From the NCBI GenBank assembly GCA_021802085.1, contig JAKAAZ010000042.1:1-19940 (forward strand): DNA of 19,940 nucleotides, read 5' to 3'. Numbering within the stretch: position 1 is the stretch's first letter; each line of letters begins with the position of its first letter. The position numbers and the translations under genes are program-made. Positions 1 through 7,391 of this stretch are shown here, one piece after another. The notes beneath the pieces were generated by a model that saw nothing but the letters and a program-made list of their open reading frames with translations, was not told the DNA's origin and searched no databases. This DNA comes from Acidobacteriota bacterium. Lineage in GTDB: Bacteria > Acidobacteriota > Terriglobia > Terriglobales > Acidobacteriaceae.

Positions 1-109
1 GGTTGACCGTGTCAGAAATGAAGTTCTGGCCCATGAATTAAAACTAAAACAAAACGCCCCACCCCTGCTGTAGACTCCGTCACCAATCTATGCCCGACAC
101 ACTCCTAGA
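1..109. repeat. Left copy of a perfect 109-bp terminal inverted repeat
   Basis: Bases 1-109 are the exact reverse complement of 19815-19923. Identity stops abruptly on the inner side (base 110 does not pair with 19814) and runs to the window edge on the outer side, so the repeated unit extends outward beyond the window. This is what two oppositely oriented copies of an insertion sequence or other dispersed repeat would look like. I do not recognise the family. An alternative is that the window is an assembled contig that stopped inside a repeat at both ends. Confidence 0.9.
3..41 (+). other. Possible C-terminal tail of an outside ORF in the repeat
   Basis: Reading inward from the left edge, one frame gives LTVSEMKFWPMN followed by TAA at 39-41. 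The right-hand copy, which extends 17 bases further outward, keeps the same frame open (GNKRVW before LTVSEMKFWPMN). This could be the end of a transposase or other element-encoded protein entering from outside. It is far too short to be sure, and chance is a real alternative. Confidence 0.22.
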
Positions 110-590
110 CCCGCGCTCGCAAGAAATGCGGCCGCGTCAAATGCTCTGGCATCGGAATCAGTCATCGCCATGCCCCCTCTCGACGGCGAACATATTGGAG
201 ACTGCGACAAAAGTTCGTCGACGCTTCAAAATGAATCCAGGAGGGAGTCCTTCGCTTCGGCCAAAATTTTTATTGGCTGGAGCCAAGACGCACTTGAGGC
301 ATCAGTGTCGGCTTCCCGACATACTCTAGAGTATCGCTTAAACTGAAAATAAGAAACTGGTCAATTTTGCTCACTTTGGCAACATTCGGCTTCCGCCATC
401 AAGAAAGCCGCATCTTTTTCACGGTGCGAACTGCGCCGCCCTTGTCATTTCTGTATTTCAATTAACCGCCATATGTGTCCCCTATTGCTCCGACTCGCTA
501 CAGTCGTTATCGTGGGGCATATAGATACACGTCCCCGCGGTAGTGAGGAGATTCTGTGAATGGATGGAAATGTCTCGTGCTCGCTGGGTC
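110..590. other. Gene-free stretch
   Basis: About 480 bases between the terminal repeat and the first intergenic repeat. The only short open frame begins inside the terminal repeat and has no recognisable protein content. I see no RNA gene and no convincing promoter. The base composition is mixed, unlike the GC-rich coding genes, which fits eroded intergenic DNA or mobile-element debris. Confidence 0.5.
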
Positions 591-901
591 TTGTATCGGA
601 GCGCGCTTCAGTCGGAATGATTCTCGGCCTTGTATCGGGGCGCGCTTCAGTCGTGCCGTACATGGCGCAAAACAGATGGGCTTTACAGGCTGCGGAAAAA
701 CTCCGAATGTATGGCGAAAGGAAGAAATTTGCGGGATGGAAAACAATCACTCAAGCCTCGCGGATCGTTCCTGGGGCATCCTGGCGCGATCCATTTTTTA
801 TCCCTTCCGAGAAATTGAGTTTTTCCGCAGCCTGTTTAGCCCCTGAGTACTGCTGTTCGAATCACTTCCATGAATCGAATTGTTGAATGAACTTCAGACT
901 C
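591..901 (+). repeat. Intergenic repeat family B, copy 1 (interrupted)
   Basis: Two 39-bp-spaced units start with TTGTATC at 591 and 630, followed by the shared text ending GATGGGCTTTA. The copy is split by a 149-bp insertion at 686-834 and resumes at 835. The resumed part (835-901) matches 12893-12959 over 67 bp with one mismatch. The uninterrupted relative is 12801-12959. The hairpin arms seen in copies 2 and 3 are partly decayed here. No protein is encoded. Confidence 0.85.
686..834. mobile_element. 149-bp MITE-like element with 18-bp perfect inverted repeats and TTTA flanks
   Basis: The ends CAGGCTGCGGAAAAACTC (686-703) and its exact reverse complement (817-834) are perfect 18-bp terminal inverted repeats. 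TTTA stands directly outside each end (682-685 and 835-838). The related repeat at 12887-12905 has a single TTTA and no insert, so it serves as an empty site and makes TTTA the likely 4-bp target duplication. The interior has no coding capacity, so movement would need a transposase supplied elsewhere. The family is not identified. Confidence 0.85.
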
Positions 902-903
902 AC

Positions 904-961
904 GCGCAGCCAGGGTGGCATAGAGCCATGCCCGCGTCACGGTAACGGCGAAAATGCCTTA
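904..961 (+). repeat. Intergenic repeat family A, copy 1
   Basis: The core GCGCAGCCAGGGTGG, a variable middle and GAAAATGCCTTA match copies at 10445-10520, 12616-12760 and 19511-19586, all in the same orientation. This copy lacks the left hairpin arm. Its last three bases (TTA, plus strand) are the TAA stop of the minus-strand ugd-uxs gene, so the repeat abuts and defines the 3' end of that gene. Confidence 0.75.
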
Positions 962-3424
962 CCCCGCCACGATCATGCCTGCCGGCAACGCCCGGAAATA
1001 CGCGATCGTCTCGCTCAGCCCCTGGTCGAGCGAGATACCCGGCTCCCACCCCAGCAATTGCCGCGCTTTCGTAATGTCGGGGCGGCGGCGCGGAGGATCG
1101 TCCTGCGGCAGCGGCTCAAACCGAATCCTGCTGGCCGACCCCGTCAGCGCGATGATGCGCCGAGCGCAGTCGAGTACCGTATTCTCCGCCGGATTGCCCA
1201 GATTCACCGGCAGCGCTTCCTCGATGCGTGAGAGTCGAACGATCCCTTCGATCAGGTCGGTCACGTAGCAGAAGCTGCGCGTGTGCGAGCCGTCTCCGTA
1301 AACCGTCACATCCTCTCCGCGCAGCGCCTGCATCACGAAATTCGAAATCACGCGCCCATCGTCGGGATGCATGCGCGGCCCATAGGTATTGAAGATCCGG
1401 ACCAGCCGCCCATCGACATTGAAATGCGCGCGATACGCCATCACCGCCGCCTCGCCGAACCGCTTGGCCTCGTCGTACACCGACCGCGGCCCCACCGGAT
1501 TGACATGGCCCCAATACGTTTCCGGCTGGGGATGGATTTCCGGCGTTCCGTAGCACTCGGAAGTGGACGCATGCAGCACTTTCGCACGATACTTGCGCGC
1601 CAGCTCCAGCATGTTGATCGTCCCCTGCGATCCGACGCGCAGCGTCTCGATGCCAAGCCGCATGTACTGGGGCGGGCTGGCCGGACAAGCGAAGTTGAAG
1701 ATGTAATCGACCGGACCGGGATCGAAGAACTCGCAGATGTCATGCTCGATCAGTTCAAAACGCGGCTCTTTGCTCCAATACGCCAGATTGCGGTAATGCC
1801 CGGTACAAAGATTATCGACGCCCACCACATGATGGCCGTCCGCCAGCAATCGATCCGTCAGGTGGGAGCCGAGGAAGCCGGCGGCGCCCGTCAGCAGCAC
1901 GCGCATCTTCTTCTTCCTGCGCGGCGCAGCCGCAACCAGATACGGCGCGACTTTGCCCCCCTTCCGGCCGCCTCGCTCCATGAAGCCAACCCCGGCATCC
2001 GCTGCCGCCGGTTCCGGCTGCTCTGCCTGCCCCTCGCCGTCTCTCGCCGCCGCTCCAGGGCGTCCAATGCTCAGATACCGCAATCCCTGACGGACGACAT
2101 CCTCGGGTGAGAACAGGTTCCGGCCATCGATCAAGAGCGGCTCGCGCAGCGTTCTCGACAAAAGTTCCAGGTCCAGCGAAACGAACTGTGGCCAGTCGGT
2201 CAGCACCAGCAGCGCATCCGCATCCCTGGCCGCGTCCAGTTCGCTTATCGCGTAGCGCATCGTGGCGCTGGGCCGTTGCACCTCCCGCGCGCGTTCCATG
2301 GCTGCCGGATCGTAGGCCGCGATCGTGCCTCCCTCCGCCAGAATCAACTGCACCATGCGCATTGCGGGAGATTCACGCACATCGTCGGTCCCGCCTTTGT
2401 ACGCCAATCCCAGCACAGCCAGATGTTTGCCTTCGATTCCCCCTAAAGCTCCCCGCACTTTCTCCAGAAACCGCAGCGGCTGCAACTCATTGATCCGCTC
2501 GATGGCCCCCAGCAGGCTGAAATCGATCCCGTACTCCGTCGCCATCGAACGAAACGCCGTCAGGTCCTTGGGAAAACAGGAACCTCCATACCCAATGCCA
2601 GGATGCAGAAACTGCGTGCCGATCCGCTGGTCCATGCCGATGCCCGGCGCCACCTCGGTAATATTGGCGCCCACAATTTCGCAAAGATTGGCAATCGCGT
2701 TGATGAAGGAAACCTTCATCGCCAGAAACGCATTCGACGCGTGCTTGATCAACTCCGCGCTTTGCGGAGAGGTCCGCAGCAGCACGGGCGGCTTGGCGGG
2801 AAAGCGTTGTCCGGGAATTCTGTCCGGCTTCTCGTAGTACGCCCCGGACGTAAGCGGCCGGTACACTTCTTCGACCAGCGCCGCCGAGCGATCGTTGTTG
2901 CATCCGATCACAATCCTGTCGGGATGGAGAAAATCCGTCGCCGCGCTGCCTTCGCGCAGGAATTCCGGATTGGATACCACGTCGAACGTATCGCGCGAAA
3001 CTCCGCAGCGTCCAATCAAGCCCTCGATCCACTCATTCGTGTACACCGGGACCGTACTCTTTTCCACGATGACCGTGTAATGGTCGATATTCTTGGCGAT
3101 TTCCCTCACTGCGGACTCAATGTAAGAGAGGTTCGCCTTGCCGCCCCGCGCCTGCGGCGTGCCCACAGCAATAAAGATCAGCTCGGCCTGCCGCGCCGCC
3201 GCTCCCAGCTCGGTGGTGAAGATCACGTTGCGGTTCCCGTGGCGGGCCAGCAGTTCCGGAAGAAATTGCTCATGAATCGTCGCGCGGCCCGCCTGCAGCG
3301 CCGCCATTTTCACCGGATCGCTGTCCACGCACAGCACGCGGTATCCCATCTCGGCAAAACACAGCGCGGCCACCAGGCCGACATATCCAGAGCCCACAAC
3401 GACAATGGGACGACTCAAATCCAT
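959..3424 (-). CDS. Fused UDP-glucose 6-dehydrogenase / UDP-glucuronate decarboxylase (UDP-xylose synthase)
   Basis: The product is 821 aa from the ATG at 3424, chosen because GGAAG lies 7 bases upstream; an in-frame extension to 3463 exists. Residues about 1-455 are a UDP-glucose dehydrogenase: NAD motif GSGYVGL (11-17), KSTVPV (122-127), NPEFLREG (152-159) and GYGGSCFPKD with the catalytic Cys at 283. It would oxidise UDP-glucose to UDP-glucuronate. A roughly 50-residue Ala/Pro/Glu/Arg-rich linker follows. Residues 507-821 (315 aa, normal full length for the family) are an extended short-chain dehydrogenase of UDP-glucuronate decarboxylase type: TGAAGFLGS, CPASPPQY, catalytic TSE (621-623) and YDEAK (650-654). 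It would decarboxylate UDP-glucuronate to UDP-xylose. All key residues are present, so both halves should be active. The gene diverges from the exopolysaccharide genes and probably supplies their sugar donors. A fused single chain is unusual, because the two enzymes are normally separate. Confidence 0.93.
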   Translation of the reverse strand: MDLSRPIVVVGSGYVGLVAALCFAEMGYRVLCVDSDPVKMAALQAGRATIHEQFLPELLARHGNRNVIFTTELGAAARQAELIFIAVGTPQARGGKANLSYIESAVREIAKNIDHYTVIVEKSTVPVYTNEWIEGLIGRCGVSRDTFDVVSNPEFLREGSAATDFLHPDRIVIGCNNDRSAALVEEVYRPLTSGAYYEKPDRIPGQRFPAKPPVLLRTSPQSAELIKHASNAFLAMKVSFINAIANLCEIVGANITEVAPGIGMDQRIGTQFLHPGIGYGGSCFPKDLTAFRSMATEYGIDFSLLGAIERINELQPLRFLEKVRGALGGIEGKHLAVLGLAYKGGTDDVRESPAMRMVQLILAEGGTIAAYDPAAMERAREVQRPSATMRYAISELDAARDADALLVLTDWPQFVSLDLELLSRTLREPLLIDGRNLFSPEDVVRQGLRYLSIGRPGAAARDGEGQAEQPEPAAADAGVGFMERGGRKGGKVAPYLVAAAPRRKKKMRVLLTGAAGFLGSHLTDRLLADGHHVVGVDNLCTGHYRNLAYWSKEPRFELIEHDICEFFDPGPVDYIFNFACPASPPQYMRLGIETLRVGSQGTINMLELARKYRAKVLHASTSECYGTPEIHPQPETYWGHVNPVGPRSVYDEAKRFGEAAVMAYRAHFNVDGRLVRIFNTYGPRMHPDDGRVISNFVMQALRGEDVTVYGDGSHTRSFCYVTDLIEGIVRLSRIEEALPVNLGNPAENTVLDCARRIIALTGSASRIRFEPLPQDDPPRRRPDITKARQLLGWEPGISLDQGLSETIAYFRALPAGMIVAG
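1904..1917 (-). promoter_or_regulatory. Internal ribosome-binding-site-like sequence and ATG inside ugd-uxs
   Basis: On the minus strand, AGGAAGAAGAAG lies immediately before an in-frame ATG (1906-1904) that starts the decarboxylase domain (MRVLLTGAAG). The AGGA core is about 8 bases from the ATG, a good spacing. The same bases encode Arg-Arg-Lys-Lys-Lys of the linker. The site could be a relic of a formerly separate uxs gene or could still give a free 315-aa decarboxylase. Translation from it is inference. Confidence 0.45.
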
Positions 3425-4007
3425 TCTTTGACTTCCACCACGCAAAAGTCTTTCTCGGCCCAATATTGCACGATCATACCAGCGGCGCGGTCACGGCTTC
3501 CGGCGCAGGTCCCGCCTGCACAACCCGCCCGTGCGGCCAGCGACAGTCAGCCAATCCTCGAAGGGCCTCGATTTCTCCTGTTTTCCCGCAGGCAACCCAT
3601 GGAATAGTTGTTCTATCTTTATCCTGGATATCTTGTATCCTTTTCCTACAAAGCTTCCTATTTTGGGCGCACTCCTGGAGGATTGACGTGCGACACAGCT
3701 TCCACCTACCCTCAGGGTACGCATTGCCAAAACGCTTGCGCGGAATTCGCTCCCTGTCCGGCGGCGCCAAGTTCGATCCATGCCGGGATTGCATTCCTGA
3801 GAAGGCGGCGGAGCGCAGTCATGATGGCAATTCGAGTACGTGGGGTGACCGGAAGATCATGAGCGCGGCGATCATGGCCGTGTCCCACGCAACTGCCGGG
3901 CGGAGCCGCCGCATCAAACCTTCGCGAAGCACGTCCCAACATAGAGGTTCCAGAACCATCTCCCTACAGCAACCTGACGCAAGAATGAATGAGCGGTCCT
4001 TCCTCGC
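3425..4007. promoter_or_regulatory. Divergent intergenic region between ugd-uxs and the exopolysaccharide operon
   Basis: These 583 bases lie between two divergently transcribed genes and should hold both promoters. An AT-richer patch at about 3605-3665 is the best place for them, but I cannot fix -35 and -10 boxes. Small inverted repeats are visible: GGATA-5-TATCC at 3626-3640 and TACCCT-C-AGGGTA at 3707-3719, either of which could be an operator. A 181-codon open frame (3466-4011) crosses the region but has no family features, and I treat it as non-coding. Confidence 0.4.
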
Positions 4008-6278
4008 ATGAGTCCAATCGAAGACAACGCAGCGCGTCGAGAAGAGTTTAAGCCTCGATCCTTCCAGACCGGCGGCGGCTGGGTGACCAACGAGGAAGGA
4101 AACGCCCTGGCGGAAAACCTTCTCACTCTGCGCAAGCGGAAGTGGATCGTCCTGGCCTGCGTCTTCATCGGTACTGTTTTTGGCGTCATTCGCGCCGTCA
4201 CCACCCCGAAAACCTACATCGCCGGAGGAACCATCCAGGTACGACCGGGCTCCTCCAATGAGTACCGCATAGGAAGTGGGTCTTCCGGCCCGCAGGATCT
4301 AGGAACGCGCCTGGAAACCGAAGCCGCCATCCTGCAGAGCGACTCGCTTCTGCTCAAAGTTGCCAAAGAGCTGAAGCTCGAAGACAATCCGGCGTTCCTC
4401 GGCCCCAAAGCCACCGTGACCCATGTCGATCCCAACGATCCCGCGATCCAGGACTGGATGATCGGCTTCCTCCGTGGCGGCCTCTCCATCGGCCGCATTC
4501 CCAAGACGGAGTTGATCGCGATCAATTTCACCAGCCTGTCGCCGGAACTGTCCGCCCGCGTCGTCAATACCCTCATCAACGACTACATCGAACGCAGCTT
4601 TCAGACCCGCTACGCCGCGACGCAGCGCGTTTCCCAGTGGCTATCCACGCAACTGGATGACCTGAAACAGCAGGTAGAAAACGAGCAGGAAAAACTCGCC
4701 GAACTGCAAAGAAAGCTGGGAGTGCTCGGCTTCGGCGATCAGGCGCATAACTTGAACCTGGACACGCTCGACGACCTGTCGAAAGCGGCGGCCGATGCGA
4801 AAATCGCGCGGATTGTGTCCGAAGCGCGATACCGCATGTTGACCTCCATGAGCCCGGATCTGCTCGACGGCAGCCCGGAGGTGCTCGGTACCGGGGCAGG
4901 AACCTTGCTGGCGACCCTGCGCAACGGTCAGGCCACGCTGGAAGCTCAGTACGCGCAACTCATCTCTCAATTTGGACCCAATTATCCCGCCGTCAAACAA
5001 CTCAAAGCGGAAATGCTGCAAAACCAGAAGGCCATCGACAAGGAGCAGACGCGCGTGCTGGCGCAGTCGAACAACGCCTTTCGCGCCGCCTCCGTCAATG
5101 AGGACATGACGCTGCAGGTGCTGCAGGAAGAGGAAGCCAAGGATTATCAAAAACGCGATGACATGATCCAGTTCGTGCTCTTGCAGCGCGAATTCGACTC
5201 CAACCGCACTCTCTACGATGACTTGCTGCGACGGCTGCGCGAAGCCGGCATCGAGGCTGGTCTGGAATCCAGCGAAATCGATGTCGTCGATTTTGCTCGC
5301 AAACCTCTACTCCCAAGTGGCATGCGCCGCAGTTCCCGGGCATTGATCGGACTGATGTTCGGCTTGTTCGGCGGTGTCGCCCTGGCATTCTTCTTCGACA
5401 GTCTTGACACCAGCCTGCGCAGCGTTCACGATATCGAGACCATCTCGGAATTGCCGTCGCTCGCCGTAATCCCGCGTGCCCGGAAAATCCTTCCGCGCGG
5501 TCTCTCGGAAGACACCCGCTCCGCGGCCCAAAGAAATGTCGATGTTCTTGGCGAGCCCAATTCCCAGTTTGCCGAAGCCTTCCGATCGCTTCGCACGTCT
5601 CTCTTGCTTTCCGGCGTCGGTCAACCGCCCCAGACCATTCTCATCACCAGTTCCACGCCCGCAGAGGGCAAGAGCACCATTGCCAGCAACCTCGCGGCGG
5701 TCCTCGCATTCAGAGAAGCCACGGTCCTACTCATCGATGCCGATCTTCGCCGCCCCACCATTCACAGCCGCTTCGGAGTCTCCAGCCGTGTCGGGCTCTC
5801 CACGCTGCTGTCGGGTACAACCACCCTCGAGGAAACGCTTCAGACCGTCCCGGACGCGCCGAACCTTTTCCTGCTTCCCAGCGGACCCATCCCGCCGTTT
5901 CCAACAGAACTGCTCTCGTCCAATCGAATGATCGGCATGCTGGAGGAAGCGAAAAAACGATTCACGCACATTGTCATCGATTCGCCCCCCATCCTGACCA
6001 TCACCGACGGGCTGATTCTCGCCCCCTTCGCCGATGCGGTATTGCTGGTGGTCCGCTATGGCCGCGCCAGCAAGCATTCCGTGCGCCGCGCGCGCGATCT
6101 TATGCTGCGCTCTGGAACCCGCCTCGGCGGCACAGTCATCAACGCCGTCGATGCCGCCTCTCAGCGCTATTACGGATATTACGGATATCAGCGCTATTCC
6201 TACTCCAACGGCCGCCCGCCCGCCAATGGCGCGGGCAAGCGCAAATGGCCCTTCTTCTGGCGCCGGGAGGATTCCTGA
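4008..6278 (+). CDS. Wzc-type polysaccharide chain-length regulator / tyrosine autokinase (BY-kinase)
   Basis: The product is 756 aa, typical for single-chain Wzc/ExoP proteins of the inner membrane, which control polymerisation and export of capsule or exopolysaccharide. A Wzz-type domain has a first membrane segment at about 46-63 (WIVLACVFIGTVFGVIRAV), a long periplasmic region with coiled-coil tendency at about 205-240 and 340-410, and a second membrane segment at about 444-462. The cytoplasmic kinase has Walker A (TPAEGKST, 550-557), Walker A' (VLLIDADLRRP, 573-583) and Walker B (IVIDSPP, 655-661). The C-terminal tail has seven tyrosines within 721-732, the expected autophosphorylation cluster. 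The start at 4008 has no clear Shine-Dalgarno sequence but gives the expected N-terminal length. The stop overlaps the next start by one base (TGATG), so translation is probably coupled. No cognate phosphatase is in the window. Confidence 0.93.
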   Translation: MSPIEDNAARREEFKPRSFQTGGGWVTNEEGNALAENLLTLRKRKWIVLACVFIGTVFGVIRAVTTPKTYIAGGTIQVRPGSSNEYRIGSGSSGPQDLGTRLETEAAILQSDSLLLKVAKELKLEDNPAFLGPKATVTHVDPNDPAIQDWMIGFLRGGLSIGRIPKTELIAINFTSLSPELSARVVNTLINDYIERSFQTRYAATQRVSQWLSTQLDDLKQQVENEQEKLAELQRKLGVLGFGDQAHNLNLDTLDDLSKAAADAKIARIVSEARYRMLTSMSPDLLDGSPEVLGTGAGTLLATLRNGQATLEAQYAQLISQFGPNYPAVKQLKAEMLQNQKAIDKEQTRVLAQSNNAFRAASVNEDMTLQVLQEEEAKDYQKRDDMIQFVLLQREFDSNRTLYDDLLRRLREAGIEAGLESSEIDVVDFARKPLLPSGMRRSSRALIGLMFGLFGGVALAFFFDSLDTSLRSVHDIETISELPSLAVIPRARKILPRGLSEDTRSAAQRNVDVLGEPNSQFAEAFRSLRTSLLLSGVGQPPQTILITSSTPAEGKSTIASNLAAVLAFREATVLLIDADLRRPTIHSRFGVSSRVGLSTLLSGTTTLEETLQTVPDAPNLFLLPSGPIPPFPTELLSSNRMIGMLEEAKKRFTHIVIDSPPILTITDGLILAPFADAVLLVVRYGRASKHSVRRARDLMLRSGTRLGGTVINAVDAASQRYYGYYGYQRYSYSNGRPPANGAGKRKWPFFWRREDS

Positions 6279-7312
6279 TGTTTCTCCTGCGATGCAAGAA
6301 AATGTTTCCGCGAACCTTTCGCTCCCGCATGACATCCGCTCTTTGCGGCAGTTTCGCGCCCCTGCTCGTCCTGGCGATGCTCTGCCCGGCGCCGGTCGCG
6401 TATGCGCAGTACTCGGGTGCAGCGCCCACCAAGGCCGATAGCCCCAACCCGGTGAACAAGGGCCTGGTCGAGCGAGCGCCCACCGAGCTTCTGCCCGGAA
6501 CTGCAATCGTCCTGCATCCGGGCGATCTGATCAGCATCAGCGTCTACGGCGTGCCAGACTACAAACTCAATGCGCGCATCGCCGGCAATGGTGTGGTCGA
6601 TCTGCCGCTGATCGGAGCTGTCCACCTCGCCGGCATGACCGTCGAGCAGGCCCAGCGGACCGTGGCGCAAAAGCTGATCGACGGCCAAATGATTCTCAGC
6701 CCCGATGTCCTCATCTCCGTCGCGGATTCGATGGTGGACATCATCGGCGTCATGGGTGAAGTCAATAACCCCAAGGCCATCCCGGCTTTCGCCCCGATGA
6801 GCCTGCTGGATGCGCTGTCCTCCGCCGGCGGTCTCAAACCGGATGCCAGCCACAGCATTTCCATCCTCCGCAAGGGGGTCGATCAGCCGCTGCTGGTCGT
6901 GCTCAACTCCAATCCGGCCAACGCCGTCAACCAGAACATTCCGCTCTATCCCGGCGACCGGGTGATCGTACCGCGCACCGGAGTGGTGTATATGGTTGGA
7001 GCGGTGTTGCATTCGGGCGCGTATCCAGTTACTCCAGACACTCCGTTGACGTTGATACAAGCCGTCACGTTGGCCGGCGGAACAGGGTATCAGGCGGCGG
7101 CCGGCGACACCCGCATCATTCGGACCACCGGAGCAACCCGTCGCGAAATTCGTGTCAACCTTAGCAATGTCATGAAAGGAAAAGCACCCGATCCGGTCCT
7201 GCAAAACGATGACATCGTCATGATTCCAACGAATGCGATGAAGGCCGCGATCAAAGGTGGCGGGATTGGGATTGCAATCGGATTGCTGTACCTGATTCCA
7301 TTGCTTCCTTGA
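6278..7312 (+). CDS. Wza-type polysaccharide export protein (SLBB domains)
   Basis: The product is 344 aa. The start at 6278 follows GGGAGGA at 6-bp spacing and overlaps the wzc stop. A signal peptide is visible at 1-43 (basic start, hydrophobic core, AYA before Gln44). There is no lipobox cysteine in the right place, unlike the classical Wza lipoprotein. The polysaccharide-export domain (about 75-150, PGDLISISVYGVPDYKL) is followed by two SLBB-like segments (about 152-232, with VMGEVNNPKAIP, and 236-317, with MVGAVLHSGAYPV). A hydrophobic C-terminal stretch (329-343) could form the membrane-spanning helix of an outer-membrane channel. It would pair with the upstream Wzc to carry the finished polymer across the periplasm and outer membrane. 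Confidence 0.92.
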   Translation: MFLLRCKKMFPRTFRSRMTSALCGSFAPLLVLAMLCPAPVAYAQYSGAAPTKADSPNPVNKGLVERAPTELLPGTAIVLHPGDLISISVYGVPDYKLNARIAGNGVVDLPLIGAVHLAGMTVEQAQRTVAQKLIDGQMILSPDVLISVADSMVDIIGVMGEVNNPKAIPAFAPMSLLDALSSAGGLKPDASHSISILRKGVDQPLLVVLNSNPANAVNQNIPLYPGDRVIVPRTGVVYMVGAVLHSGAYPVTPDTPLTLIQAVTLAGGTGYQAAAGDTRIIRTTGATRREIRVNLSNVMKGKAPDPVLQNDDIVMIPTNAMKAAIKGGGIGIAIGLLYLIPLLP

Positions 7313-7391
7313 ACTGATGGATGGAAGCGCCTTTCATGCCCATGCGCGTTTCGTGTTGCCCTCTCAAGGGCGGGAACATCTGCGGAAATCC

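Noticed and set aside
90..329. 79-codon frame beginning inside the terminal repeat
   Set aside because: It starts in the inverted repeat, has no ribosome binding site and has no recognisable content.
556..886. Several short overlapping frames in the left intergenic region
   Set aside because: They translate intergenic repeat family B and the MITE-like insert, and the same text elsewhere carries no conserved frame.
1283..2110. Long plus-strand frames opposite ugd-uxs (also 2603-3607)
   Set aside because: They are antisense shadows of a strongly supported gene. They are Arg/His/Pro-rich with no family features.
3466..4011. 181-codon plus-strand open frame upstream of the Wzc gene, with a hydrophobic stretch and an ATGA overlap
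   Set aside because: It has no recognisable domain, an amino-acid make-up typical of chance GC-rich frames and no ribosome binding site. It covers the whole divergent promoter region.
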